Part shown: positions 17,962 to 28,232 of the stretch, one piece after another
Layout: the number at the start of each line of letters is the position of its first letter
Numbering within the stretch: the stretch's first letter is position 1
Assembly (NCBI RefSeq): GCF_001571245.1
Contig: NZ_BCTK01000001.1
Span: 1 to 64,000, forward strand
Source: Achromobacter piechaudii NBRC 102461
GTDB taxonomy: Bacteria; Pseudomonadota; Gammaproteobacteria; Burkholderiales; Burkholderiaceae_B
Direction: 5' to 3'
Length of the DNA stretch: 64,000 nucleotides
Program-made: the position numbers and the translations under genes
Notes under the pieces: generated by a model
Database searches by the model: none
The model's input: the letters and a program-made list of their open reading frames with translations, nothing else
Told to the model about the DNA's origin: nothing

Positions 17962-18186
17962 TTAAGACGCCGGGGTGGTCGAGCCGCCCGGGGTGGTCGA
18001 GCCGCCGCCAGGGGTCGTGCCAGGGGTCGGGGCCGGAGCCGGCGACGTGGCCGGAGGCGTGGACGAGGGGGCCGGCGTGCTGGCGCCAGGGGTGGTCGCG
18101 GGCGCCGCCGGGGCATCTTCCTTCTTGTTGCAAGCGCTGAGCGCGACGGCCAGCACCGAGGCAATAATCAAGGTTTTGCTCATCAT
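17962..18186 (-). CDS. Small Pro/Thr-rich lipoprotein
   Basis: 74 aa. A signal peptide with lipobox LSAC (Cys19) is followed by KKEDAPAAPATTPG and a low-complexity Pro/Thr/Gly/Ser tail with STTPGG repeats, probably a flexible linker at the outer membrane. ATG at 18186 or 18183 fits. The repeats suggest length can vary between strains. Confidence 0.75.
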   Translation of the reverse strand: MMSKTLIIASVLAVALSACNKKEDAPAAPATTPGASTPAPSSTPPATSPAPAPTPGTTPGGGSTTPGGSTTPAS

Positions 18187-18403
18187 TTTTGGACTCCTGT
18201 AGATGACGACTCTTGAAACCCCCTTAGGGGAAACCAGAAGTCAGGCTACAGGAAGCCAACGCCGCATCGCGTGTGAAAGTTAAAAAGGTCGCATCCCAAC
18301 GGCAACAAACCTTTCAGCTTCGTGTTATCTCTTTCCTTATGTGTCCCCGCGCATGGATCTGATTGCGTTCTGTTCAAATCCGATACGCGGGCGTTTCCGG
18401 ATA

Positions 18404-19597
18404 CTACTCGGCGCGGTAGTGAATCCAGCCCGAATCCAACCAGTCGGCCAGGCAGGACCGTGCTTCGTCTGACAGCTTGGCGCAGGCAGGGTTCCCGCAG
18501 TCCAGGCTGCGCGCATCGGCCAGGGTGCGCAGCGCGGCGTCCGCAGGCGTCATTGCGGTTTCGCCATTGATGAAGAGCTGCTTGCCGCGATACAGCATGC
18601 GGCTGCGGCGATCCAGCACCAGACGGCCCGTCGTGGGCCAGTCTTCTTCCAGATCCACCTGCACATCTTCCGGCGCATCGAACACGCTTTGGTTGTGCGG
18701 TTCTGTCAGCCAGCAGCCCAAAAAGCGCGACGCCAGCGCATCGTCAAAGCGCAGTTTTTCCACGGTTTCCAGCGTGGCCGCCACCAGCCCATCGGGCAGC
18801 GCGGCCGGCGTGTCGACAGCGGGTTGCCCCGGGTCGCGGTACACGGCGGACAGCTTCGGGCCGGGCAGGGCCGGTTCACCGTAAGGGCCGCCCAGCAAAC
18901 CGACGCGCGCCATCACCTGATCGGCGGCGGCTTCCAGCAGGCCGCGCGCCAGGATGGCCTGGGTAGGCGCACGAAAGCCGATCGAGATCGTCATGCAGCC
19001 ATCGCCCATGGCGACGCCGTCGTGGGCGGCCTGGGGCGGCAGGTACAGCATGTCGCCCGGCGACAGCACCGCCTTTTCTTCGGGCTGGAAATTGCTGAGG
19101 ATCTTCAAGGGCAAGCCCGGTTCCAGCGACAGGTCTTTCTGACGGCCATAACGCCATTCGCGTTCGCCGGCCGCTTGCAGCAGGAAGACGTCGTAGCTGT
19201 CGAAGTGCGGACCCACGCCACCGCCATGGCTGGCGACGCTGATCATCACATCGTCCAGGCGGGCGTCCGGAATGAAGCGAAACAAGCCCATCAGTTCAGA
19301 GGCGGCGTCACTGAGCAGGTCCACGCTTTGCACCAGCAGCGTCCAGTCGCCCTCGTTGTCCTTGGGCAGGCGCGCGAAGGGGCCGTTCTCCATCTGCCAT
19401 TCACCGTTTTCACGCCAGATCAGACGCGATTCCACGTCGTCGCGGCGGGCCAGCTTCTTGATGGCGGCGATGGTCAGCGGCGGCTGGAAGTTCGGGATCG
19501 CCTGGCGGATCAAGAGCGGCTTGCGCTGCCAGTGGCGGCGCATGAAGTCGTTGGGGCTTTGATTGCCCAAGAGCGGCAGGGGTTGGTCAAGGTTCAT
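18404..19597 (-). CDS. roxA: JmjC/cupin ribosomal oxygenase (uL16 arginine hydroxylase type)
   Basis: 397 aa Fe(II)/2-oxoglutarate oxygenase of the YcfD/RoxA group, known in E. coli to hydroxylate an arginine of ribosomal protein uL16. [10 protein letters not shown] gives the HxD iron ligands, [12 protein letters not shown] the distal His, and a C-terminal winged helix-like region follows (about residues 290-397). It overlaps the mutS stop by 4 bases, so it is translationally coupled to mutS. Confidence 0.88.
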   Translation of the reverse strand: MNLDQPLPLLGNQSPNDFMRRHWQRKPLLIRQAIPNFQPPLTIAAIKKLARRDDVESRLIWRENGEWQMENGPFARLPKDNEGDWTLLVQSVDLLSDAASELMGLFRFIPDARLDDVMISVASHGGGVGPHFDSYDVFLLQAAGEREWRYGRQKDLSLEPGLPLKILSNFQPEEKAVLSPGDMLYLPPQAAHDGVAMGDGCMTISIGFRAPTQAILARGLLEAAADQVMARVGLLGGPYGEPALPGPKLSAVYRDPGQPAVDTPAALPDGLVAATLETVEKLRFDDALASRFLGCWLTEPHNQSVFDAPEDVQVDLEEDWPTTGRLVLDRRSRMLYRGKQLFINGETAMTPADAALRTLADARSLDCGNPACAKLSDEARSCLADWLDSGWIHYRAE

Positions 19598-22245
19598 TGA
19601 AGGTGCTTCTTCAGGCGGTAGAGGGCGTCCAGCGCTTCGCGCGGGGTCAGGCTGTCGGGGTCGATAGTGGCGAGCTCTTCGCGCAGCGCGTCGAGCGCTT
19701 CGATGGCGTCGTGGCGATCAGCCTGGGCGTAGGCTTGCGCGTCGGCATCCGCCGCCGCCGAGAACAGACCCAGTTGCGGCGTGGGCGCGCCTTGCGCTTC
19801 CAGCCGTTCCAGTTCGCGCGTCGCCTGCCGGATGACGGCGGCCGGCACGCCGGCACGCTGCGCCACCTGGATACCGTAGCTGCGGCTGGCTGGGCCTTCG
19901 CGCACTTCATGCAGGAACACGATGCCGGCGGCGGACTCGGCCGCCGCCAGATGCACGTTGGCCGATGCTGGCTGTTCTGCGGGCAGGCGCGTCAATTCAA
20001 AATAGTGGGTGGCGAACAAGGTCAAGGCGCGGTTGTGCGCCAGCAGCCGGCAGGCAATCGCCCAGGCCAGTGCCAGGCCGTCGTAGGTGGACGTGCCACG
20101 GCCGATTTCGTCCATCAGCACCAGGCTGTTGGGCGTGCTCGCGGAAAGGATCGCGGCGGCCTCGGTCATTTCCATCATGAACGTCGAGCGCCCGCCCGCC
20201 AGGTCATCGGCGGCGCCGATGCGGGTGAAGATGCGGTCGATCTTGCCGATGCGCGCGCGCGCGGCCGGCACGAAGCTGCCGATGCGCGCCAGCAGCACGA
20301 TCAGCGCGACCTGCCGCATGTACGTCGATTTACCGCCCATGTTCGGGCCGGTGATCAGCAGCATGCGGCGCGCCGGGTCCAGACGGCAGCCGTTGGGCGT
20401 GAAGCGTTCGATGGCGTGTTCGACCACCGGGTGACGGCCCGCATCGATGTCGATGTCGGCGTTTTCCGACAGCTCGGGCGCGATCCAGTCGTGGCGGCGC
20501 GCATGCTCGGCCAGGGCGGACAGCGCGTCCAGCTCCGCCAGCGCGGCGGCGCAGTCCGACAGGGGGCGCACGTGTTCGGCCAGCACGTCCAGCAACTGCT
20601 CGAACAGCCATTTCTCGCGCGCCAGCGAACGGTCTTGCGCGGACAGCACCTTGTCTTCCCAGGTCTTGAGCTCGGGCGTGATGTAGCGCTCGGCGTTTTT
20701 CAGCGTCTGGCGGCGGCGGTAGTCCTCGGGCACCTTGGCGGTCTGGCCCTTGGTCACTTCAATATAGAAGCCGTGCACGCGGTTGAATTCCACGCGCAGA
20801 TTGCTGATGCCGGTGCGTTCGCGTTCACGGGCTTCCAGTTGCAGCAGGAAGTCGCCGCCATCGGCCGCCAGGCCGCGCAGCTCGTCGAGTTCGGCGTCGA
20901 ACCCCGCCGCCAGCACGCCGCCATCACGGATGGCCACGGCGGGTTCCGGCGCAATCGCGCGAACCAGCAGCGCGGCCAGCGCCGGATCCACCGACAGATG
21001 AGAAATCAGATCGCCCAGGCGCGGCGAGGCCGCCATGGGTTCGACCAGATCGCGCAGCGCGGGCAATGCTTGCAGCGCATCCCGCAGGCTGGCCAGTTCG
21101 CGCGGGCGCACCGAGCGCAGCGCCAGCCGCGCCGCGATACGTTCGATATCCGGGAAGGCGTTGAGCGCGGCGCGCAGGGCTTCCAGCACGCCCGCCGAGC
21201 CAAAGGTCTGTTCCACGTCCATGCGGCCGGCCAGCAGCGCCGAAATGGCTTGCTGGCGCGCCAGGGCCTGTTCGTTTTCGCGCAAGGGGTGATGCAGCCA
21301 GCGGCGCAGCAGGCGGCTGCCCATGGGCGTGCGGCAGCCGTCCAAGAGCGAGAACAGCGTGGGAGAGTCTTCGCCGGACAGCGTCTGGGTCAGTTCCAGA
21401 TTGCGTCGGGTGACCGGATCCAGCAGCACGTATTGCCCTGGCCGCTCGGCAGACAGGCTCTGCACGTGCGCCAGCGCCTGCGATTGCGTGCGCGCGGCGT
21501 AGCGCAGCAACGCGCCCGCGGCGCAGATGCCAGCCGGCATGTCTTCGATATCGAAGCCCGCCAGCGTGTCCGTCTTGAAGTGCGCAAGCAGATGCGCGCG
21601 CGCGCCATCGCTTTCGAAATGCCAGTCCGGCACGCGTGAGCGCGCGCCGTCGAACGGGAAGTCGAAAGCGGCGCTGTCGGCGCAAACGATCTCAGCGGGA
21701 GAAATGCGGTGCAGCTCGGATTCAAGCTGGGCCGGCGCGCATTCGGTCACGCGGAATTCGCCGCTGGCCAGGTTCAGCCACGCCAGGCCGGCGCGCGGCG
21801 CGCGGGCGTTGCCCGACACGAACACGGCGGCCAGCGCGCGATCCGCCTTGGCGGGCAGCAGCGCGTCGTCGGTCAGCGTGCCCGGCGTAACGATGCGCAC
21901 GATACGGCGCTCGACGGGGCCTTTGGATGCGGCCGGGTCGCCGATCTGTTCGCAGATGGCGATGGATTCGCCCATGGCCACCAGCCGCGCCAGGTATTGC
22001 TCCATGGCGTGCACGGGTAGACCGGCCATCGGAATCGGCGTGCCGTTGGACGAGCCGCGCTTGGTCAGGGTGAGGTTGAGCAGGCGCGCGCCGCGCTCGG
22101 CGTCTTCGTAGAACATTTCATAGAAGTCGCCCATGCGATAAAAGAGCAGCAAGGGGCCGGCCTCCGCTTTCAGGCGGAGGTATTGCTGCATCATGGGGGT
22201 GTGGCTAGAAAGCTGCTCTGTCGTTTCAGCCTGGGATTTTGGCAT
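19594..22245 (-). CDS. mutS: DNA mismatch repair protein MutS
   Basis: 883 aa mismatch-recognition ATPase. The mismatch-binding segment contains [11 protein letters not shown] (Phe-x-Glu: Phe and Glu near residue 44), and the ATPase has GPNMGGKST, the signature [11 protein letters not shown] and [11 protein letters not shown] at 22245 with AAGG before it is preferred; an in-frame ATG at 22266 would add seven residues. The prophage is inserted about 100 bases upstream, which may have displaced part of the native promoter. Confidence 0.96.
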   Translation of the reverse strand: MPKSQAETTEQLSSHTPMMQQYLRLKAEAGPLLLFYRMGDFYEMFYEDAERGARLLNLTLTKRGSSNGTPIPMAGLPVHAMEQYLARLVAMGESIAICEQIGDPAASKGPVERRIVRIVTPGTLTDDALLPAKADRALAAVFVSGNARAPRAGLAWLNLASGEFRVTECAPAQLESELHRISPAEIVCADSAAFDFPFDGARSRVPDWHFESDGARAHLLAHFKTDTLAGFDIEDMPAGICAAGALLRYAARTQSQALAHVQSLSAERPGQYVLLDPVTRRNLELTQTLSGEDSPTLFSLLDGCRTPMGSRLLRRWLHHPLRENEQALARQQAISALLAGRMDVEQTFGSAGVLEALRAALNAFPDIERIAARLALRSVRPRELASLRDALQALPALRDLVEPMAASPRLGDLISHLSVDPALAALLVRAIAPEPAVAIRDGGVLAAGFDAELDELRGLAADGGDFLLQLEARERERTGISNLRVEFNRVHGFYIEVTKGQTAKVPEDYRRRQTLKNAERYITPELKTWEDKVLSAQDRSLAREKWLFEQLLDVLAEHVRPLSDCAAALAELDALSALAEHARRHDWIAPELSENADIDIDAGRHPVVEHAIERFTPNGCRLDPARRMLLITGPNMGGKSTYMRQVALIVLLARIGSFVPAARARIGKIDRIFTRIGAADDLAGGRSTFMMEMTEAAAILSASTPNSLVLMDEIGRGTSTYDGLALAWAIACRLLAHNRALTLFATHYFELTRLPAEQPASANVHLAAAESAAGIVFLHEVREGPASRSYGIQVAQRAGVPAAVIRQATRELERLEAQGAPTPQLGLFSAAADADAQAYAQADRHDAIEALDALREELATIDPDSLTPREALDALYRLKKHLQ

Positions 22246-22346
22246 TTTGCCTTGTGCTACATGCATTTGCTGTGGGGTCGAACCGTCATTTGTGTTGTTG
22301 CTACGGCCCAGCGACGCCCATCAAAACCCGCCAACACTTGATGGTT

Positions 22347-22419
22347 TGGCGTAGCTTTTTGAGGGGTCGAATTGAGAAGTTACGCTGATTCGTTTAGGAT
22401 CCTTTAAAAAGCTACGCCA
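22347..22419. repeat. 14 bp perfect inverted repeat, left attachment-site candidate
   Basis: TGGCGTAGCTTTTT (22347-22360) is repeated exactly in inverse orientation at 22406-22419. It sits between mutS and the integrase gene. The inner 11 bases GCGTAGCTTTT recur in direct orientation at 63579-63589, the other prophage edge. This suggests attL, with the inverse copy as a second integrase-binding site. Confidence 0.5.
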
Positions 22420-22435
22420 CAGGATCCCGCCTTCC

Positions 22436-23725
22436 ATGCAATTCGACGCACGCGCCGCAAAGCTTCTTGAACCAGGCCGACACCTTACCATTGATGGATA
22501 CCCCGGTCTGCGCCTGGAAGCCACTGCGACAGCGCGGACGTGGACCTACCGATACAAGAGTCCCGTCAACGGCAACATGCGGCAGAAGAAGCTGGGTCGG
22601 TGGCCAGCAATGTCCATCGCCGCCGCAATCGTGGAGTGGGAGCGACTGCGCCAGCTGCGTGACGCGGGAGTAGACGTGGCTGTACAGGCAAAGGAGGCGC
22701 GCCAAGCATCCAAAGTGGCTGCCGCTGCCGCGCGGGAAAAGCAAAAGGGCGCGCTGACAGTGGCGGGCGCGTGCGCGATCTATCACGCAGGGCACATCAA
22801 GCTGCACCGCACAGAGAAGGGCCAGGTCGAGATCGCTCGAATGTTCAACACTATGCTGGGAGATCTGGCTGACAAGCCCGCAGGGGAGGTCACGCGGGCG
22901 GACGCGTTCGGGTTGATCGAATCATATGGGCACATCCCTGTCCAGGCGCAGATCCTACGCCGTGAGTTGGGGGCGGCTTGGGACCATTGCCATGACGCAG
23001 GAAAGCTGTCCGAGACCGTGCCCAATTGGTGGCGCATGATTCTTCGGGGGAAGCTGAAATCGAAGGGAAAGGCGATCAACGGCAAGAAGAGCGGCGTGAA
23101 AAAGCGAGTCCTGTCGCCGAAGGAAGCCGGGGAATTAATTCCTTGGCTCCCCAACTTTTCGCGCGACGTGGAGGATTTTTTGACGCTGTATCTCTGGACT
23201 TGCGCCAGAGGGGCCGAGATCGGTGCTATCGAAGCCGAGGAAATCTCGGACGAAGCTGACGGCTTATGGTGGACGGTACCGAAAGAAAAAACGAAAAATG
23301 CAAAACGACCGGAAGCTACGGATTTTCGCGTGCCTTTGGTCGGTCGTGCAGAACAGGTGGTCAGGCGGCGGCTGGCCGCGCAGAAAACGGGATACTTGTT
23401 TCCCTCGTACGGGAAGTCGGGCCACTGGGAACAAAAGTCAGTGCAGACCCGCGTTTACTACCACCAGCCATACAGCGAAACTGCTCCAGATAGGAAGCGT
23501 GAACGGTTGACAGTGACGCATTGGGCGCCGCATGACCTGCGGCGCACGTCTCGCACATTCCTCGCTTCCCTCGGCTGCCCGCGTGAGGTGGGCGAAGTAA
23601 TTCTGGGCCATATGCTGCCTGGAGTTGAGGGGGTGTACAACCGGCATGCCTACGACAAAGAGCGCCGCCTATGGCTCAAGCGCTTGTCTGTGTATCTGGA
23701 AAAGCTGGTCAAGAGTGGCGTTTAA
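22436..23725 (+). CDS. int: Tyrosine integrase of the large prophage
   Basis: 429 aa integrase with an N-terminal arm-binding domain of the DUF4102/P4 kind (LRLEATATARTWTYRYK, KLGRWPAMSIAAA). The catalytic domain shows TCARGAEIGAIE (first Arg), HDLRRTSRTFLASLG (HxxR), GHMLPGVEGVYNRH (His and Tyr nucleophile). It ends 4 bases inside the convergent AlpA/Xis-like gene, the usual int-xis arrangement. Confidence 0.94.
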   Translation: MQFDARAAKLLEPGRHLTIDGYPGLRLEATATARTWTYRYKSPVNGNMRQKKLGRWPAMSIAAAIVEWERLRQLRDAGVDVAVQAKEARQASKVAAAAAREKQKGALTVAGACAIYHAGHIKLHRTEKGQVEIARMFNTMLGDLADKPAGEVTRADAFGLIESYGHIPVQAQILRRELGAAWDHCHDAGKLSETVPNWWRMILRGKLKSKGKAINGKKSGVKKRVLSPKEAGELIPWLPNFSRDVEDFLTLYLWTCARGAEIGAIEAEEISDEADGLWWTVPKEKTKNAKRPEATDFRVPLVGRAEQVVRRRLAAQKTGYLFPSYGKSGHWEQKSVQTRVYYHQPYSETAPDRKRERLTVTHWAPHDLRRTSRTFLASLGCPREVGEVILGHMLPGVEGVYNRHAYDKERRLWLKRLSVYLEKLVKSGV

Positions 23726-23988
23726 CCACCCGCACTTCTAGCGGGGGCGCGTCTTGGCTTTTTCGCCCCGGTGTTGCACGGCGGAAGAATCGTAGACCGA
23801 GGGCGACTCGCCGCCCACTCCACAACTTCGGCATAGAGATAACCAACGCGCCGTCCGGACAGTTCCCTCGGCGCGGGGAACTCATTGCGGGTCACCATGG
23901 CCTGGATGGTTGATTCGGCCAAGGTGGTGATCAATGCTACGGTCGGCAGATCCACGTAGACCGGCTCAATACGAAATTCAGCGCTCAT
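23722..23988 (-). CDS. AlpA-like excisionase/DNA-binding protein
   Basis: 88 aa. A MerR/AlpA-type helix-turn-helix is visible in LPTVALITTLAESTIQAMVTRNEFPAPRELS followed by VGYLYAEVVEWAASRP, the classical AlpA end. It is convergent with int and last in the leftward operon, so a role in excision or as a directionality factor is likely. Confidence 0.75.
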   Translation of the reverse strand: MSAEFRIEPVYVDLPTVALITTLAESTIQAMVTRNEFPAPRELSGRRVGYLYAEVVEWAASRPRSTILPPCNTGAKKPRRAPARSAGG

Positions 23989-24955
23989 TAGACTTCTCCT
24001 GCGACCGCTGGACGGTCTCCTCTTTCAGATCAGATTTTCGTTCCAGCCATTTCCGGTATCGACCAAAGCTACCTTTGGCTTCCGCCTGCGGCACGGAAAT
24101 TCCTTGCCGTTCGTCAAGCCACGCTTGCACTTCGCCGCCTGACCACATCTTGCGCAGATGCGTCGGGAACAGGATGCGCACCGCCTCGCCGGCCTGTGGT
24201 GCGGCGCTGTCATTTTCCGCAGCATTCGCGAGCAGGGACTTGATCGCAAGCCTGAACGTGTCGCGGCATTGTTCCGCCAGGCGTGCGGGGATCATGCGGG
24301 CTTGAATGCCATCTGGGCAGCAGTCCCGGTACTCGTCGCCTACCGGGCCGACGCTGCCGCATCCTGGGCAGTACCGAGCAAGCGCCTCCCCGGCTACAGG
24401 GGCGCTTGCTTGGCGTACATTCAGAGCTTCCAAGGCGCTGACGAATGCCCGCACGCAATCGGGGCAATTCTCCGGACCTTCACCGCCGGTGTTGGTGCAA
24501 CCCTTTCGATACTCGGCCAAGATTTCGCCTAGGCTCATGATGTGCGGGCGTGCCTCCCCGACTACAGGGGCGCTTGCCAGGGCGGCGTCATGGTCGCGCA
24601 TCAGGCGAGTGATGGTATAGAGCCGGCCGCCGATGCGCTCGCAGAGTCCGGCCTTGATCGTCAGTAACGGGAATTTATCTTTGAGCCAATCGACGGCCGA
24701 ACGCTTAACCGCGACGTACCCGCACGGGTCCACGGCCGCCCGCTCATCGGCTACAGGGGCGCGCAGCTGAGACAGGTGCTGCGCCAGGGCGCAAGCAAAG
24801 TCAGCTGCCAGGGTGTTAGCGATATACCGCTTGAAGTCGTGCCGGCCGATCTGCGTTGCGAAGTATTCCGCAACGTAGGCTCGGGCGCCTTCGCTGGTGT
24901 TCAGATCCTGGGCGCCAGTTTCTTGCGGTGCCGGGGCCGCGGTGTTGGTGGTCAT
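23978..24955 (-). CDS. Modular Ea22-like phage protein with repeated linkers
   Basis: 325 aa protein built from short modules joined by four similar linkers (APVADERAA, SAPVVGEAR, SAPVAGEAL, SAAPQAGEA). One module has paired cysteines (CPGCG...CCPDG, about residues 193-215), another CTNTGGEGPENCPDCV. The N-terminus is helical (AYVAEYFATQIGRHDFKRYI). It resembles Ea22-like leftward early proteins of lambdoid phages, which are highly mosaic; function unknown. ATGA-type overlaps link it to both neighbours. Confidence 0.65.
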   Translation of the reverse strand: MTTNTAAPAPQETGAQDLNTSEGARAYVAEYFATQIGRHDFKRYIANTLAADFACALAQHLSQLRAPVADERAAVDPCGYVAVKRSAVDWLKDKFPLLTIKAGLCERIGGRLYTITRLMRDHDAALASAPVVGEARPHIMSLGEILAEYRKGCTNTGGEGPENCPDCVRAFVSALEALNVRQASAPVAGEALARYCPGCGSVGPVGDEYRDCCPDGIQARMIPARLAEQCRDTFRLAIKSLLANAAENDSAAPQAGEAVRILFPTHLRKMWSGGEVQAWLDERQGISVPQAEAKGSFGRYRKWLERKSDLKEETVQRSQEKSNER

Positions 24956-25332
24956 GCTGCCTCCTTTCCGATGTTGCGATACATGCGGTCCACGGCCTTC
25001 TGCCGGGCATCCAGCTTTTTGGATCGCATCAGGTGGTCATGCATAGGTTTGTCGTAGGACTCGATCTCGCGTAGTAGCCGGATCCTTTCTTGAATGTCGG
25101 TGGTCGCGTTGAATTGGACGGCCAGTGCGTCGCGCTTCGTGAAGTCGGGCTTCTCAGTTGCCCATCGGGCAGACTCCGCGTCGTAGTCGGCAAGCAGCTT
25201 CTCGCTAGCAACCTTCCAGCGGATGAAAAGCAGGTCTCGGCGACTGATGCGCAGGAAGAATCCCTTTTCACGCACGAAGGCGATGATTTCTTCCTTCGTG
25301 AACTCGTTGAGGACATCGAGGCCGGTGGTCAT
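24952..25332 (-). CDS. Hypothetical leftward early phage protein
   Basis: 126 aa, charged and helical, with KRDALAVQFNATTDIQERIRLLREIESYD. No family recognised. It overlaps both neighbours by 4 bases and is part of the leftward early operon. Confidence 0.7.
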   Translation of the reverse strand: MTTGLDVLNEFTKEEIIAFVREKGFFLRISRRDLLFIRWKVASEKLLADYDAESARWATEKPDFTKRDALAVQFNATTDIQERIRLLREIESYDKPMHDHLMRSKKLDARQKAVDRMYRNIGKEAA

Positions 25333-25754
25333 GCCTCACCCACTTTGCCCTGCTGGGCGGCAATGGCTTCGAAGGCTTCGCCGACATGTTCGTGCCAAGC
25401 GGACCCGTGTTTCAGGTAGTACCCAAGCAAGAAATAAATCACTGCCGCTTGCTCGTGCTCGGCCTTGTTCTTGATGACGTGGCCGCCGGCTCTCAGAAGC
25501 GTTGCCAGCTCGCCGCACGCGAAGTTCGGCCGTCCCAGTATTTCGATCAGGTCGTCATCCAGGGGCGGCAGAGCATCCCGCGCATCGCCAGCAGCGGGAG
25601 CAAGGAAACCAACGGCAGCGAGGGCGGCGCGCATTCGTTCGCGGAAGTGTTCTTGCTGGTCACGCGTCAGCGCAGCACGCGGGCCTGCGGCGAACCAAGC
25701 ATTTACAGCAGCGTCGACCAATTCGACCGGGGGCGCGTTCTCGGGGGCGGTCAT
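25329..25754 (-). CDS. Hypothetical leftward early phage protein
   Basis: 141 aa. A helical N-terminal half (VDAAVNAWFAAGPRAALTRDQQEHFRERMRAALAAV) precedes an acidic segment LPPLDDDLIEILGRP and a C-terminal domain with AAVIYFLLGYYLKHG. Similar N-terminal segments occur in other phage early proteins. Coupled by 4-base overlaps to both neighbours. Confidence 0.7.
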   Translation of the reverse strand: MTAPENAPPVELVDAAVNAWFAAGPRAALTRDQQEHFRERMRAALAAVGFLAPAAGDARDALPPLDDDLIEILGRPNFACGELATLLRAGGHVIKNKAEHEQAAVIYFLLGYYLKHGSAWHEHVGEAFEAIAAQQGKVGEA

Positions 25755-26749
25755 TCGGCGGGTTCCTGTTCGGTAGGAATTTCAGCCTGGCCGGCAGCTG
25801 CTGCGGCTTCGGCCTGGATGCGCTGCTTTTCGGCTTGCTTGGCGCGGACGGTTTCAACCGCGCCATGGGCCTGGAACAGATCCAGCAAGGCGGCGGTAGG
25901 GATGGTGATGGTTTCGGGCGCTACGCGGCCCTCCTGCGTGTCTACCAGGGTTGCGCGCTGGTTAGGGTCCAGTCCCTTGATGAAGGCGTCCACGCCGCTG
26001 ATAAGCGGGGAGACGACCTTGCGGGGCAGGGCGCGGCCGTGGATCGCGCTGGGCGTCACCTTCGATTTGCCTGCGGCCTTGGCCTTGTCCAACTGGGCTT
26101 GCAAGTAGGGGCCGGCAGCTTCGCCGTGCTTGGCAATTGTGTCGATGGCCGTGGAAGCCATGACGGCGCCGGACAGTATCAGGGCGTGGACATCGCTGTT
26201 TGCATGGGCCAGGCTGATCATCTTGGCGACCCACTGCGGGGAAACCTGATCTAGGCGGGCAATGCGGTCATAGTCCCACTTGAAACTGGCGAGACGGGCA
26301 TAACCAAAAGCGGTTTCCAGTGACAGGAGGTGGCGGCCTTTGGCACTATTGAGGACGCGGGCGGTCCGGTCAGCGTCGTTGCCGACGAAAGAAGTAATGT
26401 CGATCCAGACTTCACCGTCCTCATCCTGGAGGGGCGCGCCTGCGTCGATGGCCCGGCCGATCTGCTTATACCTGCGGTGGCCTTCGACAATCCAGCAGCC
26501 GCCCTCAGATCGGGGGCGGACTTCCAACGGCGGAAGCGGGCCGCCGCCCATAATGTGCTGAAACAGGCTTTCATCGTCGGCCTCGGCCTGTGCGCGTTCC
26601 TCGCCTGATAGATTTTCGACGGGGATACGCAGGTTGAAGCCTGGTTCTACGTGCAGATCCCTGTATCGAATCTGCATTGCGTGGGCGCGCCTGATTTCTT
26701 TGTTGAGGATCTTCTGTCGGAAGGACACGGGGGCGGGAGAGTCGGTCAT
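25751..26749 (-). CDS. ParB-like nuclease-domain protein
   Basis: 332 aa. The ParB N-terminal domain is visible in IRYRDLHVEPGFNLRI, GGGPLPPLEVRPR and the box WIVEGHRRYKQIGRAI (about residues 85-105); a helix-turn-helix KorB-like segment follows (YDRIARLDQVSPQWVAKMISLA). The Ala/Gln-rich tail is probably disordered. No ParA partner is nearby, so it is more likely a phage regulatory or nuclease-like protein than a partition system. Confidence 0.75.
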   Translation of the reverse strand: MTDSPAPVSFRQKILNKEIRRAHAMQIRYRDLHVEPGFNLRIPVENLSGEERAQAEADDESLFQHIMGGGPLPPLEVRPRSEGGCWIVEGHRRYKQIGRAIDAGAPLQDEDGEVWIDITSFVGNDADRTARVLNSAKGRHLLSLETAFGYARLASFKWDYDRIARLDQVSPQWVAKMISLAHANSDVHALILSGAVMASTAIDTIAKHGEAAGPYLQAQLDKAKAAGKSKVTPSAIHGRALPRKVVSPLISGVDAFIKGLDPNQRATLVDTQEGRVAPETITIPTAALLDLFQAHGAVETVRAKQAEKQRIQAEAAAAAGQAEIPTEQEPAE

Positions 26750-26773
26750 GCGGACACCTTGGATGGTTGTGGA

Positions 26774-27673
26774 TCAGAAGCGCTTTTCGCCGCCGAGGAC
26801 GTCAACAAGTTCGGCCATCATCTTGGCCAGTTCACCCGTCATCAGCATCATGTCGGAATCGAACTTTTCGTCGTCGTTGGCGGCCACGCCTTCGTTGCCT
26901 TCCTTCAGCACATCCAGCGGCGAAACGCGCTTGACGTCCATACCTTCGGTGAGCACGAACGAGATGCGGTCGGCCCAGGTCATGGCGAGGCGAGTGCATT
27001 GCTTGCCGGATTGGATGTGGCGGCGGGCGTCTTCCGCATCGATGGAATGCTTCACGTAGCGGATAGCTGCGCCGCTTTCACCTGATGACCGGAGTTCGGT
27101 GTCTTGGTCGATTGTGAAGTTGGCGGGCGCTTCATCTTCGGCCAGCCAGCCGGTCATGGCCGCAGCCGGAGACTGCGCGACGTACAGGTTCTCCAGAGGG
27201 AACGGCTCAACGCATTTGGCGAGGATGCCGATCACTTCGTCAGCCCGAGCGGAGGCGGCGGCGTCGATCACAAGCCAGCGGTTCAAAGGGTCGATCCACA
27301 CGCGGGTATCGCGGTAGATGCTGAATGCGCGGGGCAGGAGTTCGTCAGTGACGCGCTCCTTGATATCCTTCATCTGCTTGCGCCCCGGCTTGTAGCCTTG
27401 CTGCTCTTCAATTTCTTGGGCGCGGAACTTGGCCACCTGGTTGATGACCGTGGCCGGAAGCAACTTCTTTTCGGAACGCAGCGACAACAGGATCTGCCCA
27501 TTCACGACATGGGCGAAGCCGCCATTTTCACGGGCAGGCACCCAGCCGATCGATTGCATTTCGAGGTTATTGCCGGGCTGGAATGCGAAGCGCTCAAGGG
27601 CTGCTTGCAGTTCATCGCCGTACAAAGTCCAGGCGGCGGACAAGCGGTAGATCTTCAGATTTCTGAACCACAT
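26774..27673 (-). CDS. rdgC: Recombination-associated protein RdgC
   Basis: 299 aa. The N-terminus [11 protein letters not shown] and the segments [38 protein letters not shown] and [18 protein letters not shown] are characteristic of RdgC, a ring-shaped DNA-binding protein that restrains RecA in E. coli. A phage copy could tune recombination during replication. It lies within the leftward operon between the ParB-like gene and a small helix-turn-helix gene. Confidence 0.9.
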   Translation of the reverse strand: MWFRNLKIYRLSAAWTLYGDELQAALERFAFQPGNNLEMQSIGWVPARENGGFAHVVNGQILLSLRSEKKLLPATVINQVAKFRAQEIEEQQGYKPGRKQMKDIKERVTDELLPRAFSIYRDTRVWIDPLNRWLVIDAAASARADEVIGILAKCVEPFPLENLYVAQSPAAAMTGWLAEDEAPANFTIDQDTELRSSGESGAAIRYVKHSIDAEDARRHIQSGKQCTRLAMTWADRISFVLTEGMDVKRVSPLDVLKEGNEGVAANDDEKFDSDMMLMTGELAKMMAELVDVLGGEKRF

Positions 27674-27702
27674 TTTGAAAACTCCAGGGCAAAGGGGGGC
27701 GA

Positions 27703-28002
27703 TTACGGCCGGATCGGGGGAAAGCGGTCGGGCGACTGGCGATTGATCGCACGTCCGGCGTTGCGCACGCCCTTCCAGATGTTGCAGATGGTCCCGCGCG
27801 AGACATGGAACTGCGCCGCCAAGTCATAGACGCTGACGAAGCCCCGCATGGCGTTGATGTAGTCGATATGTTCGTCACTCAACGGCTGGCCCTTGACGGG
27901 CGGCGTGGGCGTTTCGAACTCAGGATGGAGGAAGGACGCAGGGGGCGCGACCGGGGGAGACCACCCGGCGCGGTCGCGCACAACAAAATCGATTCCGTTC
28001 AT
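27703..28002 (-). CDS. Small helix-turn-helix protein
   Basis: 99 aa. A helix-turn-helix is clear in [29 protein letters not shown] (about residues 56-84), preceded by a Pro-rich linker. It probably regulates early phage transcription. ATG at 28002 overlaps the stop of the upstream membrane protein. Confidence 0.65.
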   Translation of the reverse strand: MNGIDFVVRDRAGWSPPVAPPASFLHPEFETPTPPVKGQPLSDEHIDYINAMRGFVSVYDLAAQFHVSRGTICNIWKGVRNAGRAINRQSPDRFPPIRP

Positions 28003-28232
28003 GCCGCGAAGCTCAGGAGCCAGCCGAGGATCTGGCGGCCGAAGAGAACGAATGCGGCGAAGCCGATGCCAGCGGCCCAAGCCCACGAAGCGGGAATGTC
28101 CGCGTCTTCGCTCCAGTTGCCCCGGCCTGCGTGGTCACGCGGGGCAACGATGTTGGTCAGCTTGCCCGCCGCTTGCGCGATGGACGGCACCTTGCGGCGA
28201 GCGGTAGGCGCGGTTGCAGTGATTGCGTTCAT
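27999..28232 (-). CDS. Small single-pass membrane protein
   Basis: 77 aa. A basic N-terminus (ATAPTARRKVPSIAQAAG) is followed by one C-terminal membrane segment (ASWAWAAGIGFAAFVLFGRQILGWLL). 4-base overlaps join it to genes on both sides. Function unknown; small early membrane proteins of phages sometimes act in exclusion. Confidence 0.6.
   Translation of the reverse strand: MNAITATAPTARRKVPSIAQAAGKLTNIVAPRDHAGRGNWSEDADIPASWAWAAGIGFAAFVLFGRQILGWLLSFAA

Noticed and set aside
19597-21639. 680-codon open frame antisense to mutS
   Set aside because: It mirrors mutS codons in high-GC DNA, is Arg/Gln-rich and has no recognisable motif; mutS on the other strand is certain.
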